Position numbers and translations under genes: made by a program. Below the pieces are notes generated by a model. The model saw nothing but the letters and a program-made list of their open reading frames with translations, had not been told where the DNA came from and searched no databases. A stretch of 30,119 nucleotides of DNA from Bog-159 sp050011755 (GTDB lineage Bacteria; Acidobacteriota; Terriglobia; Bryobacterales; Bryobacteraceae). Location of the stretch: contig JBEKIM010000023.1 of the NCBI GenBank assembly GCA_050011755.1, positions 1-30,119 on the forward strand, in the 5' to 3' direction. Shown piece by piece: positions 22,425 to 30,119 of the stretch (positions are counted from its first letter, which is position 1; each line of letters opens with the position of its first letter).

Positions 22425-23063
22425 TCATATTTTTGCCGACATCAAATAAACCAGAGGGAAGATAAACATCCACACCAGGTCCACAAAGTGCCAATAGAGT
22501 CCGCTCACTTCCACGTCCTCCGCCTTGAACTTGCCGCGCGCTACCGCAAACGCGATGATGCCCAGGTAAATCAGGCCGATCACGACGTGCGTCATGTGCA
22601 ATCCCGTGAGCGCGAAAAACGTGCCCCCGAATAGCGGCACGCCCCAGGGGTTATCGAAGGGCGTCACGTGCTCGTTGTGGATCAGGTTCAGCCACTCTGT
22701 AAGGTGCAGCGCCACGAAAGCTCCGCCGCCCGCCATGGTGGCCAGAATCCACCCCAGCGCCGCCTTGCGGTTGCCGTGATTCATGGCGTGCACCCCCATC
22801 ACCATGGTCAAACTGCTCGAAAGCAGGCAGAACGTCATGACCGTGGAGAAAATAATGCTCGGCGAAAAATGAAAAGGTGTAGGCCAGTTCGGCGTCGCCA
22901 GCCTTACGTAGGTGTAGGCCATCAGCAGCGCGGAAAATGTCAGCGCGTCGGAGATGATAAACAGCCACATCCCGAACTTCTTCGAATTCACCGCGTATGG
23001 CGAACGCCCGCCCGACCAGACCGAGGTCATGGTTGCCGCCGTATTGCCTTGGGACATCGACAA
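22425..23063 (-). CDS. coxC: Cytochrome c oxidase subunit III (second copy)
   Basis: A protein of 212 residues with five predicted helices and the subunit III landmarks: KKFGMWLFIISDALTFSALL, HAMNHGNRKAALGWI, WGVPLFGGTFFALTGLHMTH, VVIGLIYLG and the closing SGLYWHFVDLVWMFIFPLVY. The Glu of the helix III lipid site has the corresponding ...LTEWLNL region. It is an integral membrane subunit around the proton-pumping core. It begins one base after the stop of the other subunit III gene. The two copies differ strongly from each other, so this is not a recent duplication. Confidence 0.9.
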   Translation of the reverse strand: MSMSQGNTAATMTSVWSGGRSPYAVNSKKFGMWLFIISDALTFSALLMAYTYVRLATPNWPTPFHFSPSIIFSTVMTFCLLSSSLTMVMGVHAMNHGNRKAALGWILATMAGGGAFVALHLTEWLNLIHNEHVTPFDNPWGVPLFGGTFFALTGLHMTHVVIGLIYLGIIAFAVARGKFKAEDVEVSGLYWHFVDLVWMFIFPLVYLMSAKI

Positions 23064-23064
23064 A

Positions 23065-23703
23065 TTACCCCCAAACGAGAAATAGAACCATCAGGTAAAG
23101 CCAAATGCCATCCACAAAATGCCAGAACATCGCGCTCACATCCACCGCCGTGCGCTTTACCGGTCCGAGCCGCAAACGCAGCGCCTGCACATCCACATAC
23201 ACCAGCGCCGAAAGGCCCCCCAGGATATGCACGCCATGCGTCGCAGTCAGCAAATAGAAGAACGAACTGCTGGGATTGCTGGATACGAAGATCCCCGCCT
23301 GATTCAATTGGCGCCAGGCCATTGCCTGACCCACTAAAAACAGCCCTCCCAGCACCGTCCCCGCCGTCCAGTACCGGTTGAAACCGCTGCGCCGTCCGGT
23401 CTTCAGCGACCGCCGCGCCAGTTCCAGGAGCAGACTGCTGGCCAACAGGACCGCCGTATTCACCCACACAATCCTGGGCAGCCGCATGTCAACCCAGTCG
23501 TTGGACATCCCGCGGCGCACCACGAACGCGCTGGTAAAAGCCGCGAAGGCCATGGTGGTGGCGGCCAGCAGCACCATCAGTCCGGTCATCGAGGCGCGCC
23601 GCGATGCGCCCCAACCTTCCGGTCCGCCCCCGCCGCCGCCGAATCCGCCCCCCCGCGGAGGGGCCGGCGGTTTAATGATGTCCGATGTCACAGAGCCAGG
23701 CAT
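23065..23703 (-). CDS. coxC: Cytochrome c oxidase subunit III (first copy, Gly-rich N-terminus)
   Basis: A protein of 212 residues. The first 35 residues are a soluble Pro/Gly-rich tail (PPAPPRGGGFGGGGGGPEGW) and then come five helices with the family motifs GHG-type region (LLTATHGVHILGGLSALVYV) and FWHFVDGIWLYLMVLFLVW. Like the following gene it is a subunit III; acidobacterial and some thermophile oxidases carry two such proteins. The Gly-rich leader is codon-repetitive and could be unordered. ATG 23703 is 21 bases after the subunit I stop, with GAGG a short distance upstream. Confidence 0.85.
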   Translation of the reverse strand: MPGSVTSDIIKPPAPPRGGGFGGGGGGPEGWGASRRASMTGLMVLLAATTMAFAAFTSAFVVRRGMSNDWVDMRLPRIVWVNTAVLLASSLLLELARRSLKTGRRSGFNRYWTAGTVLGGLFLVGQAMAWRQLNQAGIFVSSNPSSSFFYLLTATHGVHILGGLSALVYVDVQALRLRLGPVKRTAVDVSAMFWHFVDGIWLYLMVLFLVWG

Positions 23704-23724
23704 TCAAAACCTCAACTACCCTCT

Positions 23725-25491
23725 TTATTCCGCGTGTACGTCCACCGGATCGGTCTGCATAATGAAATCCCGCGGCGCACCCGGCACGCTATATTCATAC
23801 GGACCGTGATTCACCACCGGGTGCTGGCCGCCGAAATTGTCGAAGGGCGGCGGCGACGGGATGGTCCACTCCAGCGTCGTCGCTTCCCATGGATTCATGG
23901 GCGCCTTCTTGCCGAATTTCAGGCTCCAGAAAAGGTTGATAAAAAACAGAATCTGCGCCGCCGCGGTGAAGTAAGCCGCGTGGGTCATGAAAACGTGCAC
24001 CGGCAGCAGTTTGCCCAGAAAATCGAAATTCGTGAAGTCCGAATAACGCCGCGGATTGCCCGCGATGCCCAGGTAATGCATGGGGGTGAAAATCGCGTAA
24101 ACGCCCACGAAAGTGCAGTAGAAGTGGATCTTGCCCAGGGTCTCGTTCATCATCCGCCCGAACATTTTGGGGAACCAATAAAAAGTCCCCGCGAACATGC
24201 CGAAGATGGCCGCCACGCCCATGATCATGTGGAAATGACCCACCACGAAATACGTGTCGTGGAAGTACAGATCGAGCGCCGGCTGTCCCAGGAAGATCCC
24301 GCTCAGGCCGCCCGTGATGAAAAGCGATACGAATCCCAGCGCAAACAACATCGCCGTGGTGAACCGGATCTTTCCGCCCCACAAGGTGCCGATCCAATTG
24401 AATGTCTTGATGGCGGACGGCACGCCGATCGCCATCGTCAACACCGAAAACGCCATCGCCGAATAGGGGCTCATGCCGCTCATGAACATGTGATGGCCCC
24501 ACACCAGGAAGCCCAGAAAACCGATGCTCAGGATGGCGTACACCATCGCGCGGTACCCGAACACCGCCTTGCGCGCGAAGGTGGCCAGCAACTGCGAGGT
24601 GACCCCCATGCCCGGCAGAATCGCGATATAAACCTCGGGATGCCCGAAGAACCAGAACAGGTGCTGCCAAAGCAGCGGCGACCCGCCTTTGTGATTCAGA
24701 ATCTGATCGCTGACCATCAGCCCGCCGGGAATGAAAAAGCTGGTTCCCAAGGAACGGTCGAGAATCAGCAGCACGCCCGCGGCCAGCAGCACCGCGAACC
24801 CCAGCAGCCCCAGAATGGCGGTCACGAACCATGTCCAGCAGGTCAGCGGCAGGCGCATCAGCGACATCCCCTGGCAGCGCAGATCGATCAGCGTGGCGAT
24901 GAAATTGATGGCGCCCATCAGTGAGGCGCCGCAGAAAATCGCAATGCTGACAATCCAGAGCGTCTGCCCCAAGCCTTCGCCTGGCCCCGCCAGTTTTCCT
25001 ATGCCGCTCAGCGGCGGATACCCGGTCCACCCCGATAGCGGCGCGCCGCCCTCCACAAAAAAGGCCGATACCATCACCGCCAACGCCACCAGCGTGGTCC
25101 AAAACGACAGCATATTCAGCACCGGAAACGCCATGTCCTCCGCGCCGATCTGAATGGGCAGAAAGTAGTTCCCAAATCCGCCTTGCGGCGCCGTGGTCAG
25201 CACGAAGAATACCATGATGGTGCCGTGCATGGTCATCAGCGAGAGATACAATTCCGGGGTCATGATTCCGCCCTGCGCCGCCGTCGGCCAGAGCGTCCCG
25301 AACCAGCCCACCTTGGCATCCGGGTTGACCATGTGGAAGCGCATGAGCAACGACAGGCTCATGCCCACCACTACGGAAAACAAGGCCAGGAAGTAATATT
25401 GGATGCCGATGACCTTGTGGTCCAGGCTGAAGACGTACTTCCGGATAAAGCCTTGCGGCGCGTGATGCGCATGCATTACGGGTGAAGACAT
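23725..25491 (-). CDS. ctaD: Cytochrome c oxidase subunit I, A1-type
   Basis: A protein of 588 residues with the 12-helix haem-copper oxidase core. Visible are the haem a ligand region MTMHGTIMVFFVLTTA, the CuB/His-Tyr stretch FWFFGHPEVYIAILPGMG (the Glu of GHPEVY marks A1-type enzymes with a D-channel Glu), LVWGHHMFMSGMSPYSA (CuB His pair and the K channel), and LYFHDTYFVVGHFHMIMGV with the haem a3 and haem a His. It reduces oxygen to water and pumps protons in the cytoplasmic membrane. Neighbouring subunits confirm the operon. There is no fused subunit III. The ATG start is supported by position, 49 bases after the subunit II stop. Confidence 0.97.
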   Translation of the reverse strand: MSSPVMHAHHAPQGFIRKYVFSLDHKVIGIQYYFLALFSVVVGMSLSLLMRFHMVNPDAKVGWFGTLWPTAAQGGIMTPELYLSLMTMHGTIMVFFVLTTAPQGGFGNYFLPIQIGAEDMAFPVLNMLSFWTTLVALAVMVSAFFVEGGAPLSGWTGYPPLSGIGKLAGPGEGLGQTLWIVSIAIFCGASLMGAINFIATLIDLRCQGMSLMRLPLTCWTWFVTAILGLLGFAVLLAAGVLLILDRSLGTSFFIPGGLMVSDQILNHKGGSPLLWQHLFWFFGHPEVYIAILPGMGVTSQLLATFARKAVFGYRAMVYAILSIGFLGFLVWGHHMFMSGMSPYSAMAFSVLTMAIGVPSAIKTFNWIGTLWGGKIRFTTAMLFALGFVSLFITGGLSGIFLGQPALDLYFHDTYFVVGHFHMIMGVAAIFGMFAGTFYWFPKMFGRMMNETLGKIHFYCTFVGVYAIFTPMHYLGIAGNPRRYSDFTNFDFLGKLLPVHVFMTHAAYFTAAAQILFFINLFWSLKFGKKAPMNPWEATTLEWTIPSPPPFDNFGGQHPVVNHGPYEYSVPGAPRDFIMQTDPVDVHAE

Positions 25492-25540
25492 ATTGTTGTC
25501 GCCGTGAAAGGAATCGTCAAAACGGGGCTCTGGGGAATCA

Positions 25541-26326
25541 TTACTTGTTGGCGGCCTGCTCCTGCTTCCACTTTTCGAAATCGGCTTCCGCCATCACCTG
25601 CATGGTGCTGCGCATCTGGAAATGGCCGAGGCCGCACAACTCCGAGCACGGAATCTCGTAAGTGCCCAGTGTGTCGGCCTGGAAATACAACGGAATTTCC
25701 ATGCCCGGCACGATATCCTGCTTCATGCGCAGCTCCCGCACAAAGAAGTTGTGGATCACGTCGCGCGAATGCATGATCAGCTTGATGGGCTTGCCCACGG
25801 GCACCTTCAGCGAAGCGCTGACGATATCGTCCTTGCCCGCCGGGTCCGCGTCTATCAGTCCGAATGGATTCCCGGCCGCGTCGTTCACTTGCGTCAGGTC
25901 GGTCGCGCCGAACTTGCCGTCCGGACCGGGGTAGCGGAACTGGAAGGCGAATTGCTTAGACATCAGCTCGATCGGGATGGCGTGGGGGTCCGGTTCGGCG
26001 AGGTGTACGGCCACCCAGATCTTCGTGCCCGTCAAAACCAGCCCCACAAACAGCACCGCCGTAGCGCTCGTCCAGATGGTCTCCCACTTGTTGTTACCGT
26101 GCGAATAGCTGGCGCGCCGCCCGTCGTTACGGTAGCGGAAGATCACCCAGCCCAGCGCGAATTGCGCGAAGAAAAAAATAATGCCGGTGATCACCAGCGT
26201 GCGCATGAACTGCGCGTCATACGCCAGCCCATGTTGGGAAATGGGCGGCGGAAACCACCACACCTTCGCTGCGAAAAAGTACATGATGATAACTGTAAGC
26301 ACCCAAATAATTGGAGCGAGCAGCAT
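25541..26326 (-). CDS. ctaC: Cytochrome c oxidase subunit II with CuA site
   Basis: A protein of 261 residues: two N-terminal helices (LLAPIIWVLTVIIMYFFAAK, then ITGIIFFFAQFALGWVIF and a third hydrophobic stretch ATAVLFVGLVLTGTKIWV) and a periplasmic cupredoxin domain. The CuA ligands are present: MHSRDVIHNFFV with the first His, then CSELCGLGHFQM with two Cys, His and Met, and the Glu between the cysteines. It passes electrons from cytochrome c to subunit I. There is no fused C-terminal cytochrome c domain, so this is aa3- and not caa3-type in architecture. ATG at 26326 is chosen over the frame from 26404 because the latter begins with charged, non-conserved residues; GAGGGAA stands about 10 bases upstream. 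Confidence 0.95.
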   Translation of the reverse strand: MLLAPIIWVLTVIIMYFFAAKVWWFPPPISQHGLAYDAQFMRTLVITGIIFFFAQFALGWVIFRYRNDGRRASYSHGNNKWETIWTSATAVLFVGLVLTGTKIWVAVHLAEPDPHAIPIELMSKQFAFQFRYPGPDGKFGATDLTQVNDAAGNPFGLIDADPAGKDDIVSASLKVPVGKPIKLIMHSRDVIHNFFVRELRMKQDIVPGMEIPLYFQADTLGTYEIPCSELCGLGHFQMRSTMQVMAEADFEKWKQEQAANK

Positions 26327-26375
26327 AGCTTCGGATTCCCTCTGTCCTCGGGGAGTGCGCCCCCAGGTTTTGATG

Positions 26376-26404
26376 ACGATATCACACTCGTTTGCACTTA
26401 GCAA
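26376..26404 (-). promoter_or_regulatory. Candidate promoter of the oxidase operon
   Basis: On the minus strand, TTGCTA (26404-26399) and TATCGT (26381-26376) are spaced by exactly 17 bases, with a predicted start about 43 bases before the subunit II ATG at 26326. Each hexamer has two mismatches to consensus, so it is plausible but not strong. It lies just downstream of the methyltransferase stop at 26417. Confidence 0.35.
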
Positions 26405-26416
26405 GCGTCTTCCCGC

Positions 26417-27232
26417 TTATCTGACGATCAGCCCCTGTCCCGTCGGCAGCGACAGCACTTCCGCCCCCAAATCCGCCGCCGCCGCATCGATCGCCCCCGC
26501 CAGCGCCCCGTTGCCATAGTACGCGTAATCGTCGAACAGCACCATCGCGCCCGGCGCCAGCCGATCCCAGAAGTATTCGAGCGCCGCCCGCTCCGGATAG
26601 GCGCAGTTCATATCGATATGCAGGAACGCCACCCGTGCGATGCTCAGCCCGGCTAATACCTCTGGCACCGCGCCCTGCACAATCTGCACATTCGGCCATT
26701 CCGCGTAGTTGGACCGCACCCGCTCCAGGTCCGTCACGTATGCGCCCTTGGCCCGCGCTTCCTCCGCCACTCGGGTTCGCCCCCGCTCGATTTCCTCCCG
26801 CGAATACTGCGCCAGCACCGGACCGCTGAAAGTATCGATCAGATAAAAGCGTTTTCCGGCCGTGCCCCAGTCGAGCCGCTGCATGATGGCTGAACTCACG
26901 AACCCCGCATTCACCCCGCATTCGACGAAATCGCCTGGCACGCGGGAAGCCGCGCCCGCGGCCCACAACGCCACATGTACCCGCCACTCCATCCGCGGAT
27001 CCGCGCCGCCGCCGGCCTTCATGCCGCGCGCATAGGCCGCCCGGAAAGCCGGATCGTCCACGAAATGATGGTTATTCCAGGTGAACAGGCTGTCGCGCGC
27101 ATAACAACCCACCGCCCGCGTGTTGAATACCACGTATCCCGCCGCCGCCAGCCATTTTCGAATCCGAGGTCTCCACCACCCGGCCGTGGTGACAACAGCG
27201 GAGTTTAAGACTACAATATCGTTGGATTTCAA
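26417..27232 (-). CDS. TylF/MycF-like SAM-dependent methyltransferase
   Basis: A protein of up to 271 residues. The SAM-binding core is GDFVECGVNAGFVSSAIMQR followed by KRFYLIDTFSG, and the catalytic/metal region is VAFLHIDMNCAYPERAALEY and LAPGAMVLFDDYAYYG, with the two Asp that bind Mg in TylF/MycF sugar O-methyltransferases. A methylation of a sugar hydroxyl or a similar small substrate is expected; the true target is unknown. The start is uncertain: TTG at 27232 has GAGGTG 9 bases upstream, and the alternative GTG at 27133 would drop 33 residues but still keep the core. With TTG the gene starts 4 bases from the divergent ammonium transporter ATG, and that transporter's promoter lies inside this coding region. 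Confidence 0.8.
   Translation of the reverse strand: MKSNDIVVLNSAVVTTAGWWRPRIRKWLAAAGYVVFNTRAVGCYARDSLFTWNNHHFVDDPAFRAAYARGMKAGGGADPRMEWRVHVALWAAGAASRVPGDFVECGVNAGFVSSAIMQRLDWGTAGKRFYLIDTFSGPVLAQYSREEIERGRTRVAEEARAKGAYVTDLERVRSNYAEWPNVQIVQGAVPEVLAGLSIARVAFLHIDMNCAYPERAALEYFWDRLAPGAMVLFDDYAYYGNGALAGAIDAAAADLGAEVLSLPTGQGLIVR
27189..27217 (+). promoter_or_regulatory. Promoter of the ammonium transporter gene
   Basis: GTGACA (27189-27194) and TACAAT (27212-27217) are separated by 17 bases and match sigma-70 consensus in 5 of 6 and 5 of 6 positions. The predicted start leaves only about a dozen bases before ATG 27236, which has no visible ribosome binding site, so the message may be near leaderless. 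The promoter is inside the 5' part of the divergent methyltransferase frame. Confidence 0.5.
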
Positions 27233-27235
27233 TCT

Positions 27236-28484
27236 ATGTTACACCTCGACACCGGCAATACGGGTTTCATGATCCTTTGCTGCAGCCTTGTCATGCTTAT
27301 GACACCGGGACTGGCCTTTTTTTTACGGCGGCCTCGTGGGGCGCAAGAATGTGCTCGCCATCATGATCCAGAGCTTCGTCTCGATGGGCTGGACTACGGT
27401 TCTCTGGTGGCTCTGCGGCTTTTCGATGTGTTTCAGCGGCGACCTCAAACACGGCACCGACTTCCTAGGCATCGTCGGCAACTTCCATTGGGCCTTCCTA
27501 AGGGGTATCACGTTGACCACCCCCTCGCCGAACGACACTATCCCACTCATCGTTTTTTGCGCTTATCAGATGATGTTCGCCATCATAACCCCGGCGCTCA
27601 TCACCGGCGCATTTGCCAACCGCGTCACCTTCAAAGCCTACACCCTGTTCCTGACGGCCTGGCTGTTGTGCGTCTATTTCCCCTTCGTCCACATGGTGTG
27701 GGGCGGCGGGCTGCTGGCCGCCTGGGGCGTGAAGGATTTCGCGGGCGGGATCGTGGTGCACAATATCGCCGGCATGGCCGCGCTGGCCTCCGTGCTCTAC
27801 GTGGGCAAGCGGCGCGTCGCCGACAAGGGGCCCCACAGTATCCCGCTAGTGGCCTTAGGCACGGGTCTGCTCTGGTTCGGATGGTACGGTTTCAACGCGG
27901 GCAGCGAGTTTCGGGTGGATTCCATCACCGCCGTGGCGTTTCTGAATACGGATATCGCAGCCTCCTTCGGCGCCGTGGCATGGCTGGTCGTAGAGTGGTT
28001 CAATAGCCGCAAGCCGCACTTCCTCGGCCTGTTGACTGGCGCCGTAGCCGCCCTGGCCACCATCACGCCGGCTGCCGGCTACGTTTCCCCGGCGGTCGCC
28101 GTGTTGATCGGGACCGTAGCCGGCGTTGTCTGTTATTACGCCGTGGCGCTCAAGAATCATCTCAAGTGGGATGACGCCTTGGATGTTTGGGGCGTGCACG
28201 GCGTCGGCGGCATGCTGGGGATCGTCCTGCTCGGCATCTTTGCCTCCACCGCGTGGAATCCGGCATCCTCGGGTGGCGTGGACGGATTGCTTCGCGGGAA
28301 CCTCCACTTCTTTGCCGTCCAACTCGTGGCCGTGACGATCTCGTCGATTTGGGCCTTCTCCTTCACGCTTTTCATGCTGTGGCTGATCGATCGGGTCACG
28401 CCCGTGAAAGTCACCGAGATTATGGAGGAAGTCGGCCTCGACGAAGAACTCCACGGCGAGCACGCCTACACGGTCGAAGCGTAA
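27236..28484 (+). pseudogene. amt: Ammonium transporter of the Amt/Mep/Rh family, frameshifted in a T8 run
   Basis: ATG 27236 begins MLHLDTGNTGFMILCCSLVM and LMTPGLAFF, the first Amt helix. At the run of eight T (27317-27324) the frame then reads LRRPRG, while the Amt sequence YGGLVGRKNVLAIMIQSFVS continues one base off. With seven T the two parts join as GLAFF-YGGLVGRKNV, giving about 415 residues, normal for the family. The rest is intact to TAA 28484: GDLKHGTDFLGIVGNFHWAF, VVHNIAGMAALASVLYVGKR with the first pore His, NTDIAASFGAVAWL, and DVWGVHGVGGMLGIVLLGIF with the second pore His. It should import ammonium. No GlnB gene is adjacent. The extra T could be a sequencing error, a real mutation, or a site of transcript slippage; if translation began at GTG 27336 the first helix would be lost. 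Confidence 0.85.
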
Positions 28485-28540
28485 GTGAGGCCGGCGCTCC
28501 GGAATACGGCTCTGGAGTTTGGACTTTCTCCTGATGACTG

Positions 28541-28593
28541 GCCGCAGCCCGTGGCGCACGCTTCAGCGTGCTGCGGCGGACTTTCAGTCCGCC
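28541..28593. repeat. Palindromic REP-like repeat, copy B
   Basis: An outer pair CCGCAG (28542-28547) and CTGCGG (28571-28576) encloses GTGGCGCACGCTTCAG, itself a hairpin with arms GCACGCT (28556-28562) and AGCGTGC (28565-28571). A second hairpin follows: GGCGGACT (28575-28582) and AGTCCGCC (28586-28593). The core word equals those at 1694 and 2011. It lies in the 204-base gap after the ammonium transporter gene; the rest of that gap holds no gene I can support. Confidence 0.6.
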
Positions 28594-28688
28594 GTCCCGG
28601 TCTTCCTGAAGAAAACGGAGAAGACGCCGGCGTGAGATACACGTGGCCTTGTCCCGCGCGAAATCGCTTCAATGATGGAGGTGCAGCG

Positions 28689-29099
28689 ATGGCACGTATA
28701 TCTGACATGCCCAAGAAGTGGATGAAGGAGCCGAAGTACAAGAAGGCTTACGATGCGCTTGAGGAGGAGCTTGTTCTGGCCGGGCCCGTCATGGTTGTGC
28801 GCAACCGCGCGGGCCTGCCGCAAGAGGAACTGGCCCGGAGGATGGGCACGACCGAGCCCGTCGTCGCCCGGCTGGAGAGCGGGCGCACGTGTCCGTCGAT
28901 GCAAGCCCTGGAGCGTCTGGCGGAGGCCACCGGGTCTCGTCTGCTCAACGGCTTTGGGCGCGCGACGCGCAGCGGCCCGCGGGTTGAAGGCGGGGTGCGG
29001 GTATCGATGACTTCCTCAAAGAGGCGCAAGCGCAGGCCGTCAAGGGATCGCCATGTGCCCCACTTCGTTGCGCGAAATCTAGTCCCGCCTCCGTCGTAG
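28689..29099 (+). CDS. XRE-family helix-turn-helix regulator, antitoxin-like
   Basis: A protein of 136 residues. After MARISDMPKKWMKEPKYKKA and YDALEEELVLA comes a Cro/C1-type helix-turn-helix (about 35-85): VVRNRAGLPQEELARRMG, TTEPVVARLESGRTCPSMQA, LERLAEATGSRL. This layout is that of antitoxins of HigA/RelB-type toxin pairs, but no toxin frame stands directly upstream or downstream. Members I know usually end soon after LERLAEATG; here a basic Arg/Ser-rich tail of about 50 residues follows (KRRKRRPSRDRHVPHF), possibly the result of a lost original stop. ATG 28689 has GGAGG 7 bases upstream, which settles the start. Confidence 0.75.
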   Translation: MARISDMPKKWMKEPKYKKAYDALEEELVLAGPVMVVRNRAGLPQEELARRMGTTEPVVARLESGRTCPSMQALERLAEATGSRLLNGFGRATRSGPRVEGGVRVSMTSSKRRKRRPSRDRHVPHFVARNLVPPPS

Positions 29100-29172
29100 A
29101 GCCTCGTGGTGCGTGAGCTTTTCGTGGTTGGCGATGCCGCATGCTGCGCGATTGAGAGCTTGCCGCTGTCCT

Positions 29173-29586
29173 TCAGGTACGCGGTGACGCCGGCGCCAGA
29201 CCGCTCAGGACTTTCATGGCCGTCCCATGCGCGATGACTACGTCGGGATCGCGCTGCAACGCTTCGAAGTACTGCCCGCGGAAACCGCCGCCGCCCTCGG
29301 CCGGTGTCAGCAGGGTTCGCGCTTGGGCCAGCAGACGCCCGGCGTCGACCGCGGTGGCCGGCTCGTCGGCATCCAGCGTCTCGTCGATCTGCACGATCAG
29401 TTCCGACAGCTCATGCAGCCACGCGAAGAACGGATCGTGCAGCAGCAGGTTCAATAGCTGCCCGCTCGATTTAATGCGCTCCACATCGTGGTCATAGCGC
29501 GCCCGCTCGGAATCGAGCAGCGTCTTGTGATGGGTCAGTAAAGTACGCCGTAATTCGGTCAGGAGGCTGCGCGCGGCATCGGCCAT
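29173..29586 (-). CDS. Conserved hypothetical protein
   Basis: A soluble protein of 137 residues that looks all-helical: LLTELRRTLLTHHKTLLDSE, RARYDHDVERIKSSGQLLN, HDPFFAWLHELSELIVQIDE and AGRLLAQARTLLTP, then FEALQRDPDVVIAHGTA. The segment DPFFAWLHELSELIVQIDE with the following DADEP is the strongest conserved pattern; I recall similar proteins of unknown role in proteobacteria. No catalytic motif is apparent. ATG at 29586 is not preceded by a clear ribosome binding site. It lies 18 bases upstream in transcription of nothing obvious: the next gene in the same direction, a partial ADOP permease, precedes it. Confidence 0.65.
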   Translation of the reverse strand: MADAARSLLTELRRTLLTHHKTLLDSERARYDHDVERIKSSGQLLNLLLHDPFFAWLHELSELIVQIDETLDADEPATAVDAGRLLAQARTLLTPAEGGGGFRGQYFEALQRDPDVVIAHGTAMKVLSGLAPASPRT

Positions 29587-29604
29587 GCAGCCATGGTAGC
29601 GCGC

Positions 29605-30119
29605 CTAATCGTGGCGCAGCGCGGCCATCGGATCGACCCGTGCCGCACGCCGCGCCGGAATCGCACAGGCCAGCGCCGAGATCGCCAGCAGCAGCACCGC
29701 GACCGCCAAAAACGTCGGCGGGTCCGTGGACGTCACGCCGTAAAGCAAGCTCGCCATGGCCCGCATCGCCGCCAGCGATACCAGCATTCCCGTAGCCAGC
29801 CCCGCCAGCACCGGCCGCAGGCCCTGCCGCAGGATTAACAGGTGAACGCCGCCCGGCTGTGCACCCAAGGCCATGCGTATGCCGATTTCACGCGTGCGCT
29901 GGCTCACCGCATATGAGATCACGCTGTACACGCCCACCGCCGCCAGGCACAAAGCAAACCCGGCCAGCGCCGCCAGCAGCACCATCGAGAAGCGCCGCCT
30001 CATCAGGGAATCGCTCAGGTTTTGCTCCATCGTGGCGATTTTATAGACCGGCAGATTGCGGTCCAGCTCCCGTACCCGCTGCTGGATCGCGGCGGCCGAC
30101 GCCAGCGGGTCGCCCGCCG
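29605..30119 (-). CDS. ADOP-family ABC transporter permease, C-terminal part (cut by window edge)
   Basis: The frame enters from the right edge without a start and runs to 29605. The visible 170 residues begin in the periplasmic core (DPLASAAAIQQRVRELDRNL, then PVYKIATMEQNLSDSLMRRR) and end with the final FtsX-like block of three helices: FSMVLLAALAGFALCLAAVG, SVISYAVSQRTREIGIRMAL and AVLLLAISALACAIPARRAA, closing VDPMAALRHD. This matches the last third of the ADOP gene at 2042. It is a second, non-identical member of the family in this window. Its N-terminus and any PadR partner lie outside. Confidence 0.85.
   Translation of the reverse strand, partial: AGDPLASAAAIQQRVRELDRNLPVYKIATMEQNLSDSLMRRRFSMVLLAALAGFALCLAAVGVYSVISYAVSQRTREIGIRMALGAQPGGVHLLILRQGLRPVLAGLATGMLVSLAAMRAMASLLYGVTSTDPPTFLAVAVLLLAISALACAIPARRAARVDPMAALRHD

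Noticed and set aside
23734..24924. A plus-strand frame of 396 codons opposite oxidase subunit I
   Set aside because: Composition is that of reversed membrane-helix codons (His, Arg, Gln rich); no motif; the opposite strand is certain.
1..30119. tRNA, rRNA, CRISPR arrays and insertion sequences
   Set aside because: No cloverleaf, conserved rRNA words, regularly spaced repeats or transposase frames were seen by reading both strands; no computational scan was possible.

Overview
The window looks like a chromosome segment of a high-GC acidobacterium, probably of the Solibacter/Bryobacter type. This rests on gene content: an ABC permease of the family named acidobacterial duplicated orphan permease (ADOP) directly behind a PadR regulator, a second ADOP gene cut by the right edge, carboxypeptidase-regulatory-like and Gly-rich secreted proteins, an A1-type cytochrome oxidase operon with two subunit III genes, and short palindromic intergenic repeats. 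No database search was run; the taxonomy is inference.

Layout. Positions 1-6642 hold secreted or envelope genes (a partial Gly/Pro-rich protein, two small secreted hypotheticals, an OmpA-family protein) and the PadR-ADOP pair, which has a near-perfect promoter giving an almost leaderless message. A cluster of palindromic repeats fills 1690-2041. Positions 6987-7895 are decayed: a winged-helix regulator gene with one frameshift, and a 3' fragment of a sigma-54 activator gene.

Positions 7935-17313 form the most unusual part. A divergent AraC regulator faces four same-strand genes: a DUF1479 (YbiU-like) putative 2-oxoglutarate dioxygenase, a fused alpha-beta thiamine-diphosphate E1 dehydrogenase, a fusion of a ROK sugar kinase to a glycyl-radical-enzyme activase, and a glycyl radical enzyme with its catalytic Cys and radical Gly intact. 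The last two overlap. The block is bracketed by two same-orientation copies (about 89% identical over 151 bp by hand count) of the 3' end of a sigma-54 activator gene; the right copy is the end of the intact gene and the left is the decayed fragment. This looks like a gene island with a pathway I cannot assign.

Positions 17330-21791 (minus strand) encode a phosphorelay with 4-nt overlaps: a hybrid histidine kinase in which two of three receiver domains lack the phosphoacceptor Asp, a lone receiver, and an NtrC-type sigma-54 activator. Upstream on the same strand, 21840-26326 is an aa3-type cytochrome c oxidase operon (subunits II, I, III, III, IV and a small Cys-containing membrane protein). 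A TylF-like methyltransferase then diverges from an ammonium transporter gene broken by one extra T in a T8 run. The right end holds another palindromic repeat, an XRE regulator, a conserved hypothetical and a partial ADOP permease.
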